Made by a program: the position numbers and the translations under genes. Source: Nocardioides sp. 503 (GTDB lineage: Bacteria > Actinomycetota > Actinomycetes > Propionibacteriales > Nocardioidaceae). From it: a stretch of 64,000 nt of DNA. Below the pieces are notes generated by a model. The model searched no databases, was not told where the DNA came from, and saw only the letters and a program-made list of their open reading frames with translations. This document shows, piece after piece, positions 46,701 to 54,973 of the stretch. Position 1 is the stretch's first letter. Every line of letters begins with the position of its first letter. Location of the stretch: NCBI RefSeq assembly GCF_004522095.1, contig NZ_SPUI01000003.1, forward strand, positions 1,178,001 to 1,242,000, written 5' to 3'.

Positions 46701-48731
46701 CTCGGCGACCCCGGTGTCGAGGAAGGTGTTGGGGGCCGTGGTGTCCACGCGGAACGTGCGCGTCGCCTCGGTCGGGTCCTCGACGCCGCCCTCGCCGATG
46801 GCGTAGACGCGGAAGGTGTGCGAGCCCTGGCTCAGACCGGTGAAGGTCTTGGGGTTGGTGCACACCGCCCAGGGGCGCGAATCGATCTGGCAGCCGAACG
46901 AGCGGGCGGCCCCGGCCGGGACGCTCGCGAACGTGAAGGTCGCCGTGGTGCTGGTGATCGTCGAGCCCTCGGCGGGCCCGGTCACGATCTGGGTGTCGGG
47001 CTCGGGGATGCGCTCGAGGGTGCCGTCCGCGACGGCGGTGCCGGCGCGGGGGACGACGACCGCGGTGGCGGCCGCGAACGTGGCGGCGTCGGAGTAGAAC
47101 TCGTCGGCGTAGGGGCCGGCGTTGCGGCAGTTGCGGTAGCCGACGACGTACGTGCCGGGCACGACGTCACGGAAGCGGTAGGTGCCGCCGCTGCCGGTCA
47201 CGACCGGGTCCTGGACGCGGGTCTGGTTCTGGTTCCACAGGTCCACGCAGATGTTGGGCAGCACGGCGCCGGCGTCGTTCTTGACCGTGCCGGAGACGTG
47301 CCCGCCGATGACCATGCTGGCGTCGATGACGGTGGGGCGCCCGGTGGTCACCGTGAAGGTGTCGGCCGTGGCCGCGGTCTTGCTGTCGTACCACTCCTGG
47401 ATCGGGTAGCCCAGGCCGCAGTCGAGGAACTCGATGATGTAGGTCTCGGGGATGACCTCGACGGAGTAGCGGCCGTCGCCGTCGGTGCGGACCTGCCACG
47501 CCTGGTTCTGCCCGGCGACGGACGGGGTCACGCAGATGTTGGCGAGCGGGTCGCCCTGGTCGTCGGTGACCCGGCCGGTGATGATCGCCGGGTCGGAGGG
47601 CAGCGAGACCTGCGCGTCGATGTCCCTGGTCCGGGTGCCCGCGACGACCGTGACGTCCTTGGCGAGGGCGTAGGTGGCGACGTCGTCGTAGAACTCGGGG
47701 AAGGCGCCGGAGCCGCAGTCGCCGAAGCCGACGCGGTAGGAGCCGGGCGCCAGCCCGTAGATCCGGTAGTCACCGGCGTAGTCGGTCACTGCGCGGCCGA
47801 CCGAGGTGCCCTCGGCGGAGTAGGCGTCGGCGCAGACGTCGGCGAGCCCGTTGCTGTTGCGGTCGACGACCCGCCCGGAGAGGGATCCCGCCGAGCCGGC
47901 CGCGGCGAGCTGGCCGTCGATGCCGGTGGTCTGGGCGTCGGCGCGCACGCGGACGGCGGTCGCGTCGTCGTAGGTGGTCACGTCGTTGAAGAACTCGGTC
48001 ACGAAGGCACCGGTGCCGCAGTCGCTGAAGCGCACCCGGTAGTCGCCGACGGGCAGGTCCGGCAGCGTGTAGTAGCCGGTCCCGTCCGTGACCGCCTGCT
48101 TCGCGGACTGGCCCTCGGTGGCGTAGGCGTCGACGCAGATCCCGGTGAGCGGCTCGGCGGCGCTGTCGGTGGCCTGGCCCCTGATGGCGCCGGTGGGCGG
48201 ACCGGAGGCGGCCACGGTGAGGGTGAACTGCCCACCGGTGCCGTCGTAGGCGTCGAGCGCGATCCGGTACGTCGTGCCCGCGGCCGCCTCGAACGAGGCG
48301 GCTCCCTGGAGCCCCCCGTCGCCGTCATCGGCGGCGGCGACCGAGCTCAGGTCACCGACCGCCGGCCCGGTGTAGACCCCGACGACCGTGTCGAAGCCGG
48401 TGCCGGCGGGGTCGACCGAGACGAAGCCGTCGGCCGCGGCGGTCCAGGAGTACCAGACGGAGGCGCCGCCCGGGGCGCCGGCGTGCGACGGCTCGTTGGG
48501 CTCCTTGGTCGCGTCGCTGCTGTCACCGGTCACGGTGGCGGGCAGGTCGCCGAGGACCTGGGCGGCGGCGAAGTCGTCGTTGGTGGGGGCGGCCGCAGCA
48601 GCGGCGGCTGAGGCCGGGGCGGGCACGGCGGCGAGGCCGGCGATGCCGAGCAGGGGGCCGAGGGCCAGGGCGACCAGGCGGCCGCGGGCGCCAGGGCGCG
48701 CGAGTACACGGGTGGAGCGGTGGGGGAGCAT
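43797..48731 (-). CDS. Giant secreted repeat protein (Ig-like surface protein)
   Basis: A 1644-residue exported protein. After a signal peptide (ending near ASA) comes a PPC-like domain (WYSWTAAADGFVSVDPAGTGFDT), then four carboxypeptidase-regulatory-like domains, each with a conserved Cys pair (GICVDAYATEG, DVCADAYSAEG and so on). Eleven tandem Ig-like repeats of about 91 residues follow (PDTTVDSGPADGA...CRVDDGEWADCTSP...GEHTVRFRA), each with two cysteines likely bridged. A basic Ig-like domain ends it. Probable adhesin or matrix protein. TACGGT (complement of 48739-48744) is 7 nt before ATG: likely leaderless. Confidence 0.85.
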   Translation of the reverse strand: MLPHRSTRVLARPGARGRLVALALGPLLGIAGLAAVPAPASAAAAAAAPTNDDFAAAQVLGDLPATVTGDSSDATKEPNEPSHAGAPGGASVWYSWTAAADGFVSVDPAGTGFDTVVGVYTGPAVGDLSSVAAADDGDGGLQGAASFEAAAGTTYRIALDAYDGTGGQFTLTVAASGPPTGAIRGQATDSAAEPLTGICVDAYATEGQSAKQAVTDGTGYYTLPDLPVGDYRVRFSDCGTGAFVTEFFNDVTTYDDATAVRVRADAQTTGIDGQLAAAGSAGSLSGRVVDRNSNGLADVCADAYSAEGTSVGRAVTDYAGDYRIYGLAPGSYRVGFGDCGSGAFPEFYDDVATYALAKDVTVVAGTRTRDIDAQVSLPSDPAIITGRVTDDQGDPLANICVTPSVAGQNQAWQVRTDGDGRYSVEVIPETYIIEFLDCGLGYPIQEWYDSKTAATADTFTVTTGRPTVIDASMVIGGHVSGTVKNDAGAVLPNICVDLWNQNQTRVQDPVVTGSGGTYRFRDVVPGTYVVGYRNCRNAGPYADEFYSDAATFAAATAVVVPRAGTAVADGTLERIPEPDTQIVTGPAEGSTITSTTATFTFASVPAGAARSFGCQIDSRPWAVCTNPKTFTGLSQGSHTFRVYAIGEGGVEDPTEATRTFRVDTTAPNTFLDTGVAEGATIATTTTTFTFRGTAGGTAKLQCQLDDAAWADCTSPLALTGLGEGAHTVRFRAQDAVGNTDASPVVRSFRVDTVAPETTVDSGPADGAAIATGAATYTFSGTAGDTAKLQCRVDAGAWADCTSPLVLTGLSEGEHTVLFRAQDAAGNADATPASRTVTVDTTAPDTTIDSGPAEGARLATDEATFGFSGTAGDTAKLECRVDAGEWADCTSPATFTGLGDGDHTVAFRARDRVGNADATPAVRTFRVDTAAPDTSVDSGPVEGAVLATDAATFAFSGTVGDTDAFQCRVDDGDWAACASPLALTELAEGEHTVRFRAVDAAGNADATPVVRTFAVDTVAPETRIDSGPADGATLTTGAATFGFSGTAGDTDAFQCRVDDGEWADCTSPLALTGLDDGEHTVRFRARDAAGNEDATPASRTFTVDTVAPDTTVDSGPAEGAVLTTGTATFGFSGTEGETALLQCRVDDGEWTECTSPLALTGLADGAHTVRFRAVDAAGNADTTPATRSFTVDTTAPDTTVDSGPADGATLATGAATYVFSGSAGDTDAFECRVDDGEWADCTSPLALTGLADGEHTVRFRAQDAVGNADATPAVRTFTVDTTAPDTTVDSGPADGAVVTTSSATFGFSGTAGDTDTLQCRVDEGEWASCTSPLVLDDLAQGEHTVRFRARDAAGNVDATPAVRTFTVDTGAPETTVDSGPADGAVLTTASATFGFSGTVGDTAKLQCRLDDGDWAACTSPATFAGLSEGEHTVRFRAQDAAGNADATPAVRRFTVDTVAPDTVVSSGPADGSVLTTRSATFAFAGSAGDTASVQCRVDAQAWAACTSPATFGSLTDGAHTVAFRAVDAAGNVDASPATRTFRVQVPVVVTPPAATATQLTMTAPRSVKAGKKVTLKIRLTGVTSGTVVIRDGRKVVRTVVVKGKLVLKLKLKPGKHKLVASYAGSRTTKASASPVRVVVVKRAKR
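44090..47000 (-). repeat. Eleven tandem ~273-bp coding repeats
   Basis: The Ig-like repeats of the giant surface protein are also repeats at DNA level, with a period near 273 bp. The central copies (about 44.6-46.5 kb) are nearly identical over long stretches, which favours copy-number change by recombination. Confidence 0.8.
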
Positions 48732-48781
48732 GCAACGGACCGTAGTTAAGCAAGGCTCTTCGCGTGGCGCGAACGCCGAGA

Positions 48782-48820
48782 CTGGCCGAGACCGGTCACC
48801 CGGCTGGCCGAGATCGGCCA
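48782..48820. promoter_or_regulatory. Direct repeats upstream of the giant surface protein gene
   Basis: ctggccgagaccggtca (48782-48798) and ctggccgagatcggcca (48804-48820) agree at 15 of 17 positions and are 22 bp apart, two helical turns, 50-90 bp before the start codon. This is the geometry of a tandem activator or repressor site. Confidence 0.5.
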
Positions 48821-48840
48821 TCCGGGAGACGCCGCGGACG

Positions 48841-48902
48841 GATAGTCCCTCACAAAATCGTGGTGATCCGCCCTCAGCGACCACGAATTCGTTAGGGACT
48901 AC
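48841..48902. repeat. Degenerate inverted repeat of the tagtccct family
   Basis: Left arm 48841-48864 and right arm 48880-48902 match with several mismatches. The right arm supplies the stop codon of the App1-type gene. Fourth member of the family. Confidence 0.65.
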
Positions 48903-49920
48903 CCCTCCGCAGCAGCCCGCGGTCCTCGAGCGCGGCCCGCAGTCCGGCGCCGTCGGGAGCCCACACCGCCGGCGTGCCACCCTCGGTCGCGGCGTCGGTC
49001 AGGGCGTCGGGGCCGGTGGGCAGGCCGTGGTGCGCGAGCTGCTCGCCGACGCTCAGCTGGCGGATCGCGATCGCACGCACCCGGTCGGGGTGGGCCTGCG
49101 CCGCCTCGGCGTAGATGGTGGGGTCGTGCTGGCCGTCGTCGCCGACGAGCAGCCACCGCACCTGCGGCAGGTCGGCGAAGAGCCGCTCGAGCTGCGCGTG
49201 CTTGTGGGCCCGGCCGGAGCGGAACCAGCCCTCGGCCGTCGGCCCCCAGTCGGTCAGCAGCAGCGGACCGGGCGGGTAGCCGTTGCGGTCGAGGAAGTCG
49301 CCGAGCGCCCCGGCGGTGTTCCACGCGCCGGTGGAGAGGTAGACGACGGCGGCGTCGGGGTGCGCGGCCAGGACGTCGGCGTACAGCGCCGCCATGCCCG
49401 GCACGGGCCGGCGCGCGCTCTCGTGCACGAGGAAGGCGTTGCGGAAGGCGAGCAGCGGCTTCGGGAGCATCGTCACGATCACGGTGTCGTCGACGTCGCT
49501 GAGGATCCCGTACGTCGTGCCGTCGCCGACGATCCGCACCGGTGCGGTGACCGGCGGGGTGTCGCCGACGGACAGCTCGACGCTGCCCCATCCCGGCGGC
49601 AGGTCGCAGGGCAGCCGGACGTCGACGTAGCCGTCGCGACCGCTGGTCACCACGTGCGTCGCCTCGCCGACCTGCACCGTCACCTCGATGCCGTCCGCCG
49701 ACACGCTGGTGAACCGCCGCCACCCGCGCCGCTCGGGGCGGGCCTCGCGCGGCGTGCGCGGCGGCGCGAGCAGCACCCGGGCCAGGACCCGCACCCAGCC
49801 GGCTCCGCCGTAGCCCACGTACGGCGTGAGGTGCGGCGTCCAGCCGCGCGCCACGAGCCGGGCCTCCAGGAGGCCGTGCAGCCGGTCCTCGATCCGGGCG
49901 GCGTGGTGGGTCGGGCTCAT
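48892..49920 (-). CDS. App1-type phosphatidate phosphatase (DUF2183)
   Basis: A 342-residue member of the App1 family. An N-terminal beta domain (about residues 60-130) precedes a HAD-like phosphatase domain whose motif DVDDTV lies near residue 140, with VYLSTGAWNT and LVGDDGQHDP as further HAD motifs. Yeast App1 dephosphorylates phosphatidate; bacterial members are less studied. No membrane span is seen. ATG start; the last codons lie inside an inverted repeat. Confidence 0.85.
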   Translation of the reverse strand: MSPTHHAARIEDRLHGLLEARLVARGWTPHLTPYVGYGGAGWVRVLARVLLAPPRTPREARPERRGWRRFTSVSADGIEVTVQVGEATHVVTSGRDGYVDVRLPCDLPPGWGSVELSVGDTPPVTAPVRIVGDGTTYGILSDVDDTVIVTMLPKPLLAFRNAFLVHESARRPVPGMAALYADVLAAHPDAAVVYLSTGAWNTAGALGDFLDRNGYPPGPLLLTDWGPTAEGWFRSGRAHKHAQLERLFADLPQVRWLLVGDDGQHDPTIYAEAAQAHPDRVRAIAIRQLSVGEQLAHHGLPTGPDALTDAATEGGTPAVWAPDGAGLRAALEDRGLLRRGSP

Positions 49921-49962
49921 GCCCCGGAACCTACCGCCGTGTGCGGCCGCCGAGGTCTGCCG

Positions 49963-52266
49963 CTACGCGTCGCCGCCGGACGGCGGCGGCCGCAGCGACG
50001 CCGGGTTGAACACCGCCCAGACGCGCCGTCGCAGCGGCACGTCGGCGGCGAGGCCCGAGCGGCGGTCGCGCACGAGCGCCCAGAACGCCGCCGCGTCGGC
50101 GGCGGCCGGCTCGTCGGCGCCGTAGATGCGGGCGTCCGCCTCGGCGGCGAGGGTCAGCAGCGATCCGACGTCCCGGTCGCCGGCCACGCCGTCGTCGGGG
50201 TGCGCCACCGCCCGCGCCTCGGCGGGCCGGGTGAGGCCGCCGGGCACGGGCGTGCCGAGGTCGCGGGCCCGGTCGACCAGCTCGAGCCACGCGCCGGCGT
50301 AGCGCGCGGTGACCCGGCGCGCGGCCAGGCGTCGGCGGCGGCGCACGAGCTTCGCGAGGGGGATGGCGGCGACGAGCAGCACGAGCAGCAGCAGCACGAC
50401 CAGGCGCCACGGCACCCCGGGGGAGGAGTCGCCCGCGGAGTCCTCCGCCTCCTCGTCCGCCGGCGGCTCCTCGGCCTCCGGCTCCTCGCCCACCTCGGGG
50501 GTGGGCGGCTCGAACGGCGGGAAGGTCCGTGGCTCCGGGCCCTCCAGGCCGCCCCGCTCGGGGGGCTTGCGTCCCATGAAGGTCTCGGTCGGCAGGGTGC
50601 GCCAGGAGCCGTCCTCGATCCGCACCTCCACCCACGCCTGCACGTCCTTGCCGCGCACGGTGCCCGACCTGGGCACGACGGCGCCGACGACCACCCGGGC
50701 CGGGATCCCCAGGCGGGTGGCCATCAACGCCATCGTGGCGGCGTACTGCTCGTCGTCGCCGGCCGTCGGGTCCCCGAGCACGAAGCCGTCCCCGAGGCGC
50801 TGCTCGCTGTGACCGGGGCGGAAGCCCGACTCCCACGGCTCCGAGCCGGAGCTGTAGCGCCCGACCTCCTTGAGCCGGGCGGCCACCTGGAAGAGCGCCT
50901 GCATCGGGTACTTCGCACCCGCGGCCCACGCCTCGACGGCGGGCTGTAGGAACGCCGCCTGGTCGTAGAGCTCGGTGTCGAGCCGGTCCGAGGGCGACAT
51001 GCGCTGCTTGAGCAGGCCGCCGGTCAGGGCGGTCGTGAACAGGTAGGCGTCGCCCTTCTCCAGCCGGTCGTCCATGACCGCGGTCTGCGTGGCCGGGTTG
51101 TAGCGCAGGTGCGACTGCGCGTCCGGGCGCGCCGACCCCAGGAACTGGAAGGACCGCAGCGCCCCCACCGTGGGCACCCACGGGTCGGTGTACTTCTTGG
51201 TCGGCCGGACGGTGATCCTGCGCTCCTTGCCGGAGGACGGGTTCTCGATCGTCGTCGAGAGCCGCAGGAAGCGGTCGTCCTGCCGCGTGGGGTCGGTGTC
51301 GTTGTCGGCGCGCCAGCTGGAGCCGTCGTAGGTGTCGAGGGTGGCCAGCCGGAGCCGGGCACCGGTGGGGGCGCCCTCGACGGTGAAGAGCTTGGTCTCG
51401 AAGACGTTGCCGTCGGGCCTGCGCTCCTGGCGTGTGAAGTCGCGGAACTCGTCGAGCGGCGTCGAGAGCTGCTCCACCTCGTACGGCGCCAGCGTGCGGC
51501 TGAGCAGCAGCCGGTCGCCCGAGCCTCCCGTGCTGGCCAGCAGCCCGGCGATGAGGGCCACGACCACGACCAGCGCCACGCTGCCCACGAGCCGCCAGGC
51601 CCGGGCCGGGTCGCGACCGTGGGCGGCCTCGTCGATGCGCAGCCCGCGCAGGCGCATCCACAGCATCGCGAGGGTGCCGTAGCCGACCCCCTGCAGCAGC
51701 ACCGAGACCGGCTCGGGCTGCGCCAGCATCAGGACCGCGCCGAGCACGAGCGTCGGCGGCACCAGCGGCAGCGCCGCGCGGGTGCTGCGCATGGCCAGGG
51801 CCGCGCCGATGCCGGCGGAGACGAGGCCGAGGAGCACCGGCGCGATCAGGACCGCGCCCGAGGCGTCGATCCGGGGATGGGTGCCGAGCAGGACCGTCCA
51901 GCCCTCGGAGTTGGCCCGGACCCCGGCTTCCAACGTCCGTAGGCCGTCGAGGCGAGGGGTGCCCTCGACGATCGGCCCGGACACCAGGTAGTAGCCGACG
52001 AGCAGCGCCAAGGTCACGAGCTCCACGCCGCCGTGGGCGGAGACGACGAGCACCGCGACCAGGATCCCGACCAGGGCGGCCAGCCCACCGGCCACCCACC
52101 AGCCGGGACCGTTGAAGGTCGACTCCCACCCGACGAGCGCGATCGCCGTGAGGGCGAAGACCAGCACCAGGTCCCAGACGTGGAAGGACTTCACCACCGG
52201 CTCGCGAGGAGGGCGCCGCGGCCGCGGTGCTGGGCGCAGGTGCGGCGTCAGGTCGGGGGCGCTCAC
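49963..52266 (-). CDS. Transglutaminase-like membrane protein (TgpA type), apparently inactive
   Basis: A 767-residue protein: about six N-terminal membrane spans, an extracellular region with a transglutaminase-like domain, an acidic linker, one more span (PWRLVVLLLLVLLVAAIPLA) and a cytoplasmic tail. The catalytic triad seems lost: the usual GxCEQ reads GDDEQYA (Cys to Asp, near residue 504), the HAW reads VQAWVEV (His to Gln) and DPT reads LPT. So it may act as a structural or binding module. GTG overlaps the DUF58 stop (GTGA); the moxR-DUF58-TGase operon is widespread. Confidence 0.85.
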   Translation of the reverse strand: MSAPDLTPHLRPAPRPRRPPREPVVKSFHVWDLVLVFALTAIALVGWESTFNGPGWWVAGGLAALVGILVAVLVVSAHGGVELVTLALLVGYYLVSGPIVEGTPRLDGLRTLEAGVRANSEGWTVLLGTHPRIDASGAVLIAPVLLGLVSAGIGAALAMRSTRAALPLVPPTLVLGAVLMLAQPEPVSVLLQGVGYGTLAMLWMRLRGLRIDEAAHGRDPARAWRLVGSVALVVVVALIAGLLASTGGSGDRLLLSRTLAPYEVEQLSTPLDEFRDFTRQERRPDGNVFETKLFTVEGAPTGARLRLATLDTYDGSSWRADNDTDPTRQDDRFLRLSTTIENPSSGKERRITVRPTKKYTDPWVPTVGALRSFQFLGSARPDAQSHLRYNPATQTAVMDDRLEKGDAYLFTTALTGGLLKQRMSPSDRLDTELYDQAAFLQPAVEAWAAGAKYPMQALFQVAARLKEVGRYSSGSEPWESGFRPGHSEQRLGDGFVLGDPTAGDDEQYAATMALMATRLGIPARVVVGAVVPRSGTVRGKDVQAWVEVRIEDGSWRTLPTETFMGRKPPERGGLEGPEPRTFPPFEPPTPEVGEEPEAEEPPADEEAEDSAGDSSPGVPWRLVVLLLLVLLVAAIPLAKLVRRRRRLAARRVTARYAGAWLELVDRARDLGTPVPGGLTRPAEARAVAHPDDGVAGDRDVGSLLTLAAEADARIYGADEPAAADAAAFWALVRDRRSGLAADVPLRRRVWAVFNPASLRPPPSGGDA

Positions 52267-53468
52267 TGGACGATCCCCCGGACGTGGCCCGCCAGCAGTC
52301 CCGGCAGCCGCTCGAGCTCGGTGACGGTGACCAGCTGCGGGCCCTGCGCGCCGACCGCGTCGGGGTCGGCCTGCCGGTCGGCGCGGAAGCCCAGGAAGCG
52401 CACGTCGTCGGCGAAGGCCGCGCGCACCTCGGGCAGCAGCCCGGTGTCGAGCTGACCGCCGGACACGACGATCAGCTGGCTGGCGTCGGGCGCCAGGTGG
52501 GCGGCCGTGCGGGCGGCGACGACCAGGTCGCCCGCGGCCAGCTCGGAGAAGCAGAACGCGTCGAGGACGTGGTGGGCGGCGCCGGAGAGCTGCTGGGGCC
52601 CGCACACCAGGCTCAGGTCGAACTCGTCCAGGGCCACCCGCATGACCACCGACGCGGCGATCTGCAGCGCCAGCTCGAAGTCCTCGGGGTCGGCGTAGGC
52701 CGCGCGGGTGTCGTCGACGAGGACGACGACGTGGCTGCGGCGGGTGTCGTGGTACTGGCGCACGTAGAGGCGCCCGGCCCGCGCGGAGGAGCGCCAGTGG
52801 ACGTGGCGCAGGTCGTCGCCGCGCACGTACTCGCGCAGCGCGTGGAAGGCCAGGTCGCTCATCGACACCTGGTCGCTGGGCGTGCCCTCGAGGTCCTTGA
52901 CCGACCCGGGCCCGAGCCCCTCGACCGACACCATGCGCGGGCGCACGAGCAGCTCGGCGGACTCCGACCAGGCGGCCTGGCGCTGGAAGAACCCCAGCGG
53001 GTCCGTACGGCGCGCGCCGGCGGGCCCGACGCGGAGCACCCCACGGCGTACGGCGGGCACCTCGAACTGCTCGACCTCCGTCTGGTTGCGGCGCAGCACC
53101 GGCATCCGCACGTGCACGCGCTGCGCGCCGCGGCGGTCGTCGCGCGCGGCGTCCAGCGGCACGCTGACCAGCGGGTGGTAGAGCGGCGTGAGCCGCAGGT
53201 TGGTGACCCGGAGCTCGCCGAGCCCGGTCTCCCCGGCGACGGTGTGCGCCGGGCGCAGCTCGAGCCGGGCCCGCACGCGGGTGGGCAGCGCGAACAGCAG
53301 CAGCGCGACGAGCACCAGCAGCCCACACATCACCGAGATCAGGTGGAACTCCTCGTAGCCGGCCTGCGAGGCGATCACCGTGCTCACCACCCCGAGCACG
53401 ATCACGGCGCGGCCGGCGGGGGTGATGCTCGCCAGCGCGAGGCGCGCCAGGCGGCGCAGGTCGGGCAC
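52263..53468 (-). CDS. DUF58 domain protein
   Basis: A 401-residue protein. Two membrane spans near residues 15-55, then a beta domain and the DUF58 motif (REYVRGDDLRHVHWRSSARAGRLYVRQY), and a vWA-like domain beginning VVVLVDDTRA. DUF58 proteins pair with MoxR ATPases in envelope-linked chaperone-like systems. GTG 53468 lies 12 bases after the moxR stop. The stop overlaps the transglutaminase-like gene, forming a tight three-gene operon. Confidence 0.88.
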   Translation of the reverse strand: MPDLRRLARLALASITPAGRAVIVLGVVSTVIASQAGYEEFHLISVMCGLLVLVALLLFALPTRVRARLELRPAHTVAGETGLGELRVTNLRLTPLYHPLVSVPLDAARDDRRGAQRVHVRMPVLRRNQTEVEQFEVPAVRRGVLRVGPAGARRTDPLGFFQRQAAWSESAELLVRPRMVSVEGLGPGSVKDLEGTPSDQVSMSDLAFHALREYVRGDDLRHVHWRSSARAGRLYVRQYHDTRRSHVVVLVDDTRAAYADPEDFELALQIAASVVMRVALDEFDLSLVCGPQQLSGAAHHVLDAFCFSELAAGDLVVAARTAAHLAPDASQLIVVSGGQLDTGLLPEVRAAFADDVRFLGFRADRQADPDAVGAQGPQLVTVTELERLPGLLAGHVRGIVQ

Positions 53469-53479
53469 GGTCGCCCGGG

Positions 53480-54451
53480 TCAGCCGCGGGCGCGGTCGAG
53501 GGGCGGCGGCACCGAGGACAGCAGCTCGGCGATCACCTCGGCGATCGTGACGCCGCTGAACTGCGCCTGCGGGTCGAGCAGGAGGCGGTGGCACAGCACC
53601 GGCTCGGCGAGGGTGTTGACGTCCTCGGGGACGACCGCCGTACGGCCGTCGGCGGCGGCCCAGGTCTTGACCACCCGCACCAGGGCCAGGCAGCCACGGG
53701 CGGACAGGCCCATGCGGACGTGGCGCAGGTCGCGCGAGGCCTCGGCGAGCTGGCGGATGTAGGTGACCAGCGAGCGGTCGATGTGCACCTGGGCGGCCAG
53801 CGCCGACATCTCGGCGATGACGGCGGTCGTCGCGATCGGCTTCACGAGCTCGGCGCGGTCGCGGATGTGGGAGGAGAGCAGCAGCTCCTCGGTCGACTCG
53901 GCGTCGGGGTAGCCGACCGAGCTCTTCATCAGGAAGCGGTCGAGCTGGGCCTCGGGGAGCCGGTAGGTGCCGGCCTGCTCGATGGGGTTCTGGGTGGCGA
54001 TCACCATGAAGGGCCGGGGCACGTCGTGCGTGACGCCGTCGACGGTCACGTGCCCCTCCTCCATGACCTCCAGCAGCGCGGACTGCGTCTTGGGCGAGGC
54101 CCGGTTGATCTCGTCGGCCAGCACGATGTCGTGGAAGATCGGCCCGGGGTGGAACTCGAAGGTGCCCTTCTGCTGGTCGTAGACGGTCACGCCGGTCACG
54201 TCGGTGGGCAGCAGGTCGGGCGTGAACTGGATCCGCGCGTGCCGGCCCTCGACGGTGTTGGCCAGCGCGCGCGCCAGCATCGTCTTGCCGGTGCCGGGCA
54301 GGTCCTCGAGGAGCAGGTGGCCCTCGGACAGCAGGCACGTCAGCGACAGCCGCACCACGTGGTCCTTGCCCAGCAGCGCCTGCCCCATGTTGTCCACCAT
54401 GTCGGTGAACCCCGAGCGGAACCACTGCGCCTGCTCGGTGCTCAACGTCAT
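53480..54451 (-). CDS. MoxR family AAA+ ATPase
   Basis: A 323-residue MoxR ATPase. Walker A LEDLPGTGKTMLARAL near residue 48, Walker B/sensor segment IVLADEINRASPKTQSALLE, the arginine-finger region RLPEAQLDRFLM, and a helical lid. It probably remodels or matures membrane or secreted proteins together with the DUF58 and transglutaminase-like partners downstream. It heads the operon; the ATG has only a weak ribosome site. Confidence 0.92.
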   Translation of the reverse strand: MTLSTEQAQWFRSGFTDMVDNMGQALLGKDHVVRLSLTCLLSEGHLLLEDLPGTGKTMLARALANTVEGRHARIQFTPDLLPTDVTGVTVYDQQKGTFEFHPGPIFHDIVLADEINRASPKTQSALLEVMEEGHVTVDGVTHDVPRPFMVIATQNPIEQAGTYRLPEAQLDRFLMKSSVGYPDAESTEELLLSSHIRDRAELVKPIATTAVIAEMSALAAQVHIDRSLVTYIRQLAEASRDLRHVRMGLSARGCLALVRVVKTWAAADGRTAVVPEDVNTLAEPVLCHRLLLDPQAQFSGVTIAEVIAELLSSVPPPLDRARG

Positions 54452-54973
54452 GGCCGGAGGCTACCCGTGGGCGCCGGTGCGTGCGGGAGTTGCGCCGCAA
54501 CCGTCTCGAAACCCGCGCCGGCTCGTTGGTTGAGAAGGTTGCGCAGCAACCCTCTCGGGAGGCTGCCCGTCGTGGGTTGAGGAGGTTGCGCAGCAACCGT
54601 CTCGAAACCTGGTGAGTGGGGCGGCGGCGTTGGGGTGGGGTCGCGGGGTTTCGAGACAGGCGCTGCGCGCCTTCCTCAACCTCCGGGGGTGGTCGTCGTT
54701 GGTTGAGGAGGTTGCGCAGCAACCGTCTCGAAACCTGGTGAGTGGGGCGGCGGCGCTGGGTGGGGTCGCGGGGTTTCGAGACAGGCGCTGCGCGCCTTCC
54801 TCAACCTCCGGGGGTGGTCGTCGTTGGTTGAGGAGGTTGCGCAGCAACCGTCTCGAAACCTGGTGAGTGGGGCGATGGCGCTGGGTGGGGTCGCGGAGTT
54901 TCGAGACAGGCGCTGCGCGCCTTCCTCAACCCACGGCGGGGGCGCTGCGACGGGGGCTCCGTACGCTGGAGGC
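54452..54973. repeat. Array of tandem ~125-bp inverted-repeat units
   Basis: The 522-bp gap holds no gene. Three nearly identical units start at 54575, 54701 and 54826 (period 125-126 bp). Each has a forward arm ggttgaggaggttgcgcagc...cgaaacc and a reverse arm ggtttcgagacagg...cctcaacc around a GC-rich loop. A partial older copy lies at 54490-54560. The motif belongs to a repeat common in actinobacterial intergenic DNA; related copies are at 22602-22740 and 61747-61785. The region separates divergent moxR and SURF1 genes. Confidence 0.85.

Noticed and set aside
43885..46806. A 973-codon plus-strand frame opposite the giant repeat protein.
   Set aside because: Its translation is low-complexity Ser/Ala/Val text repeating with the Ig repeats of the other strand; no start signals or domains. 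It is a shadow of the real gene.
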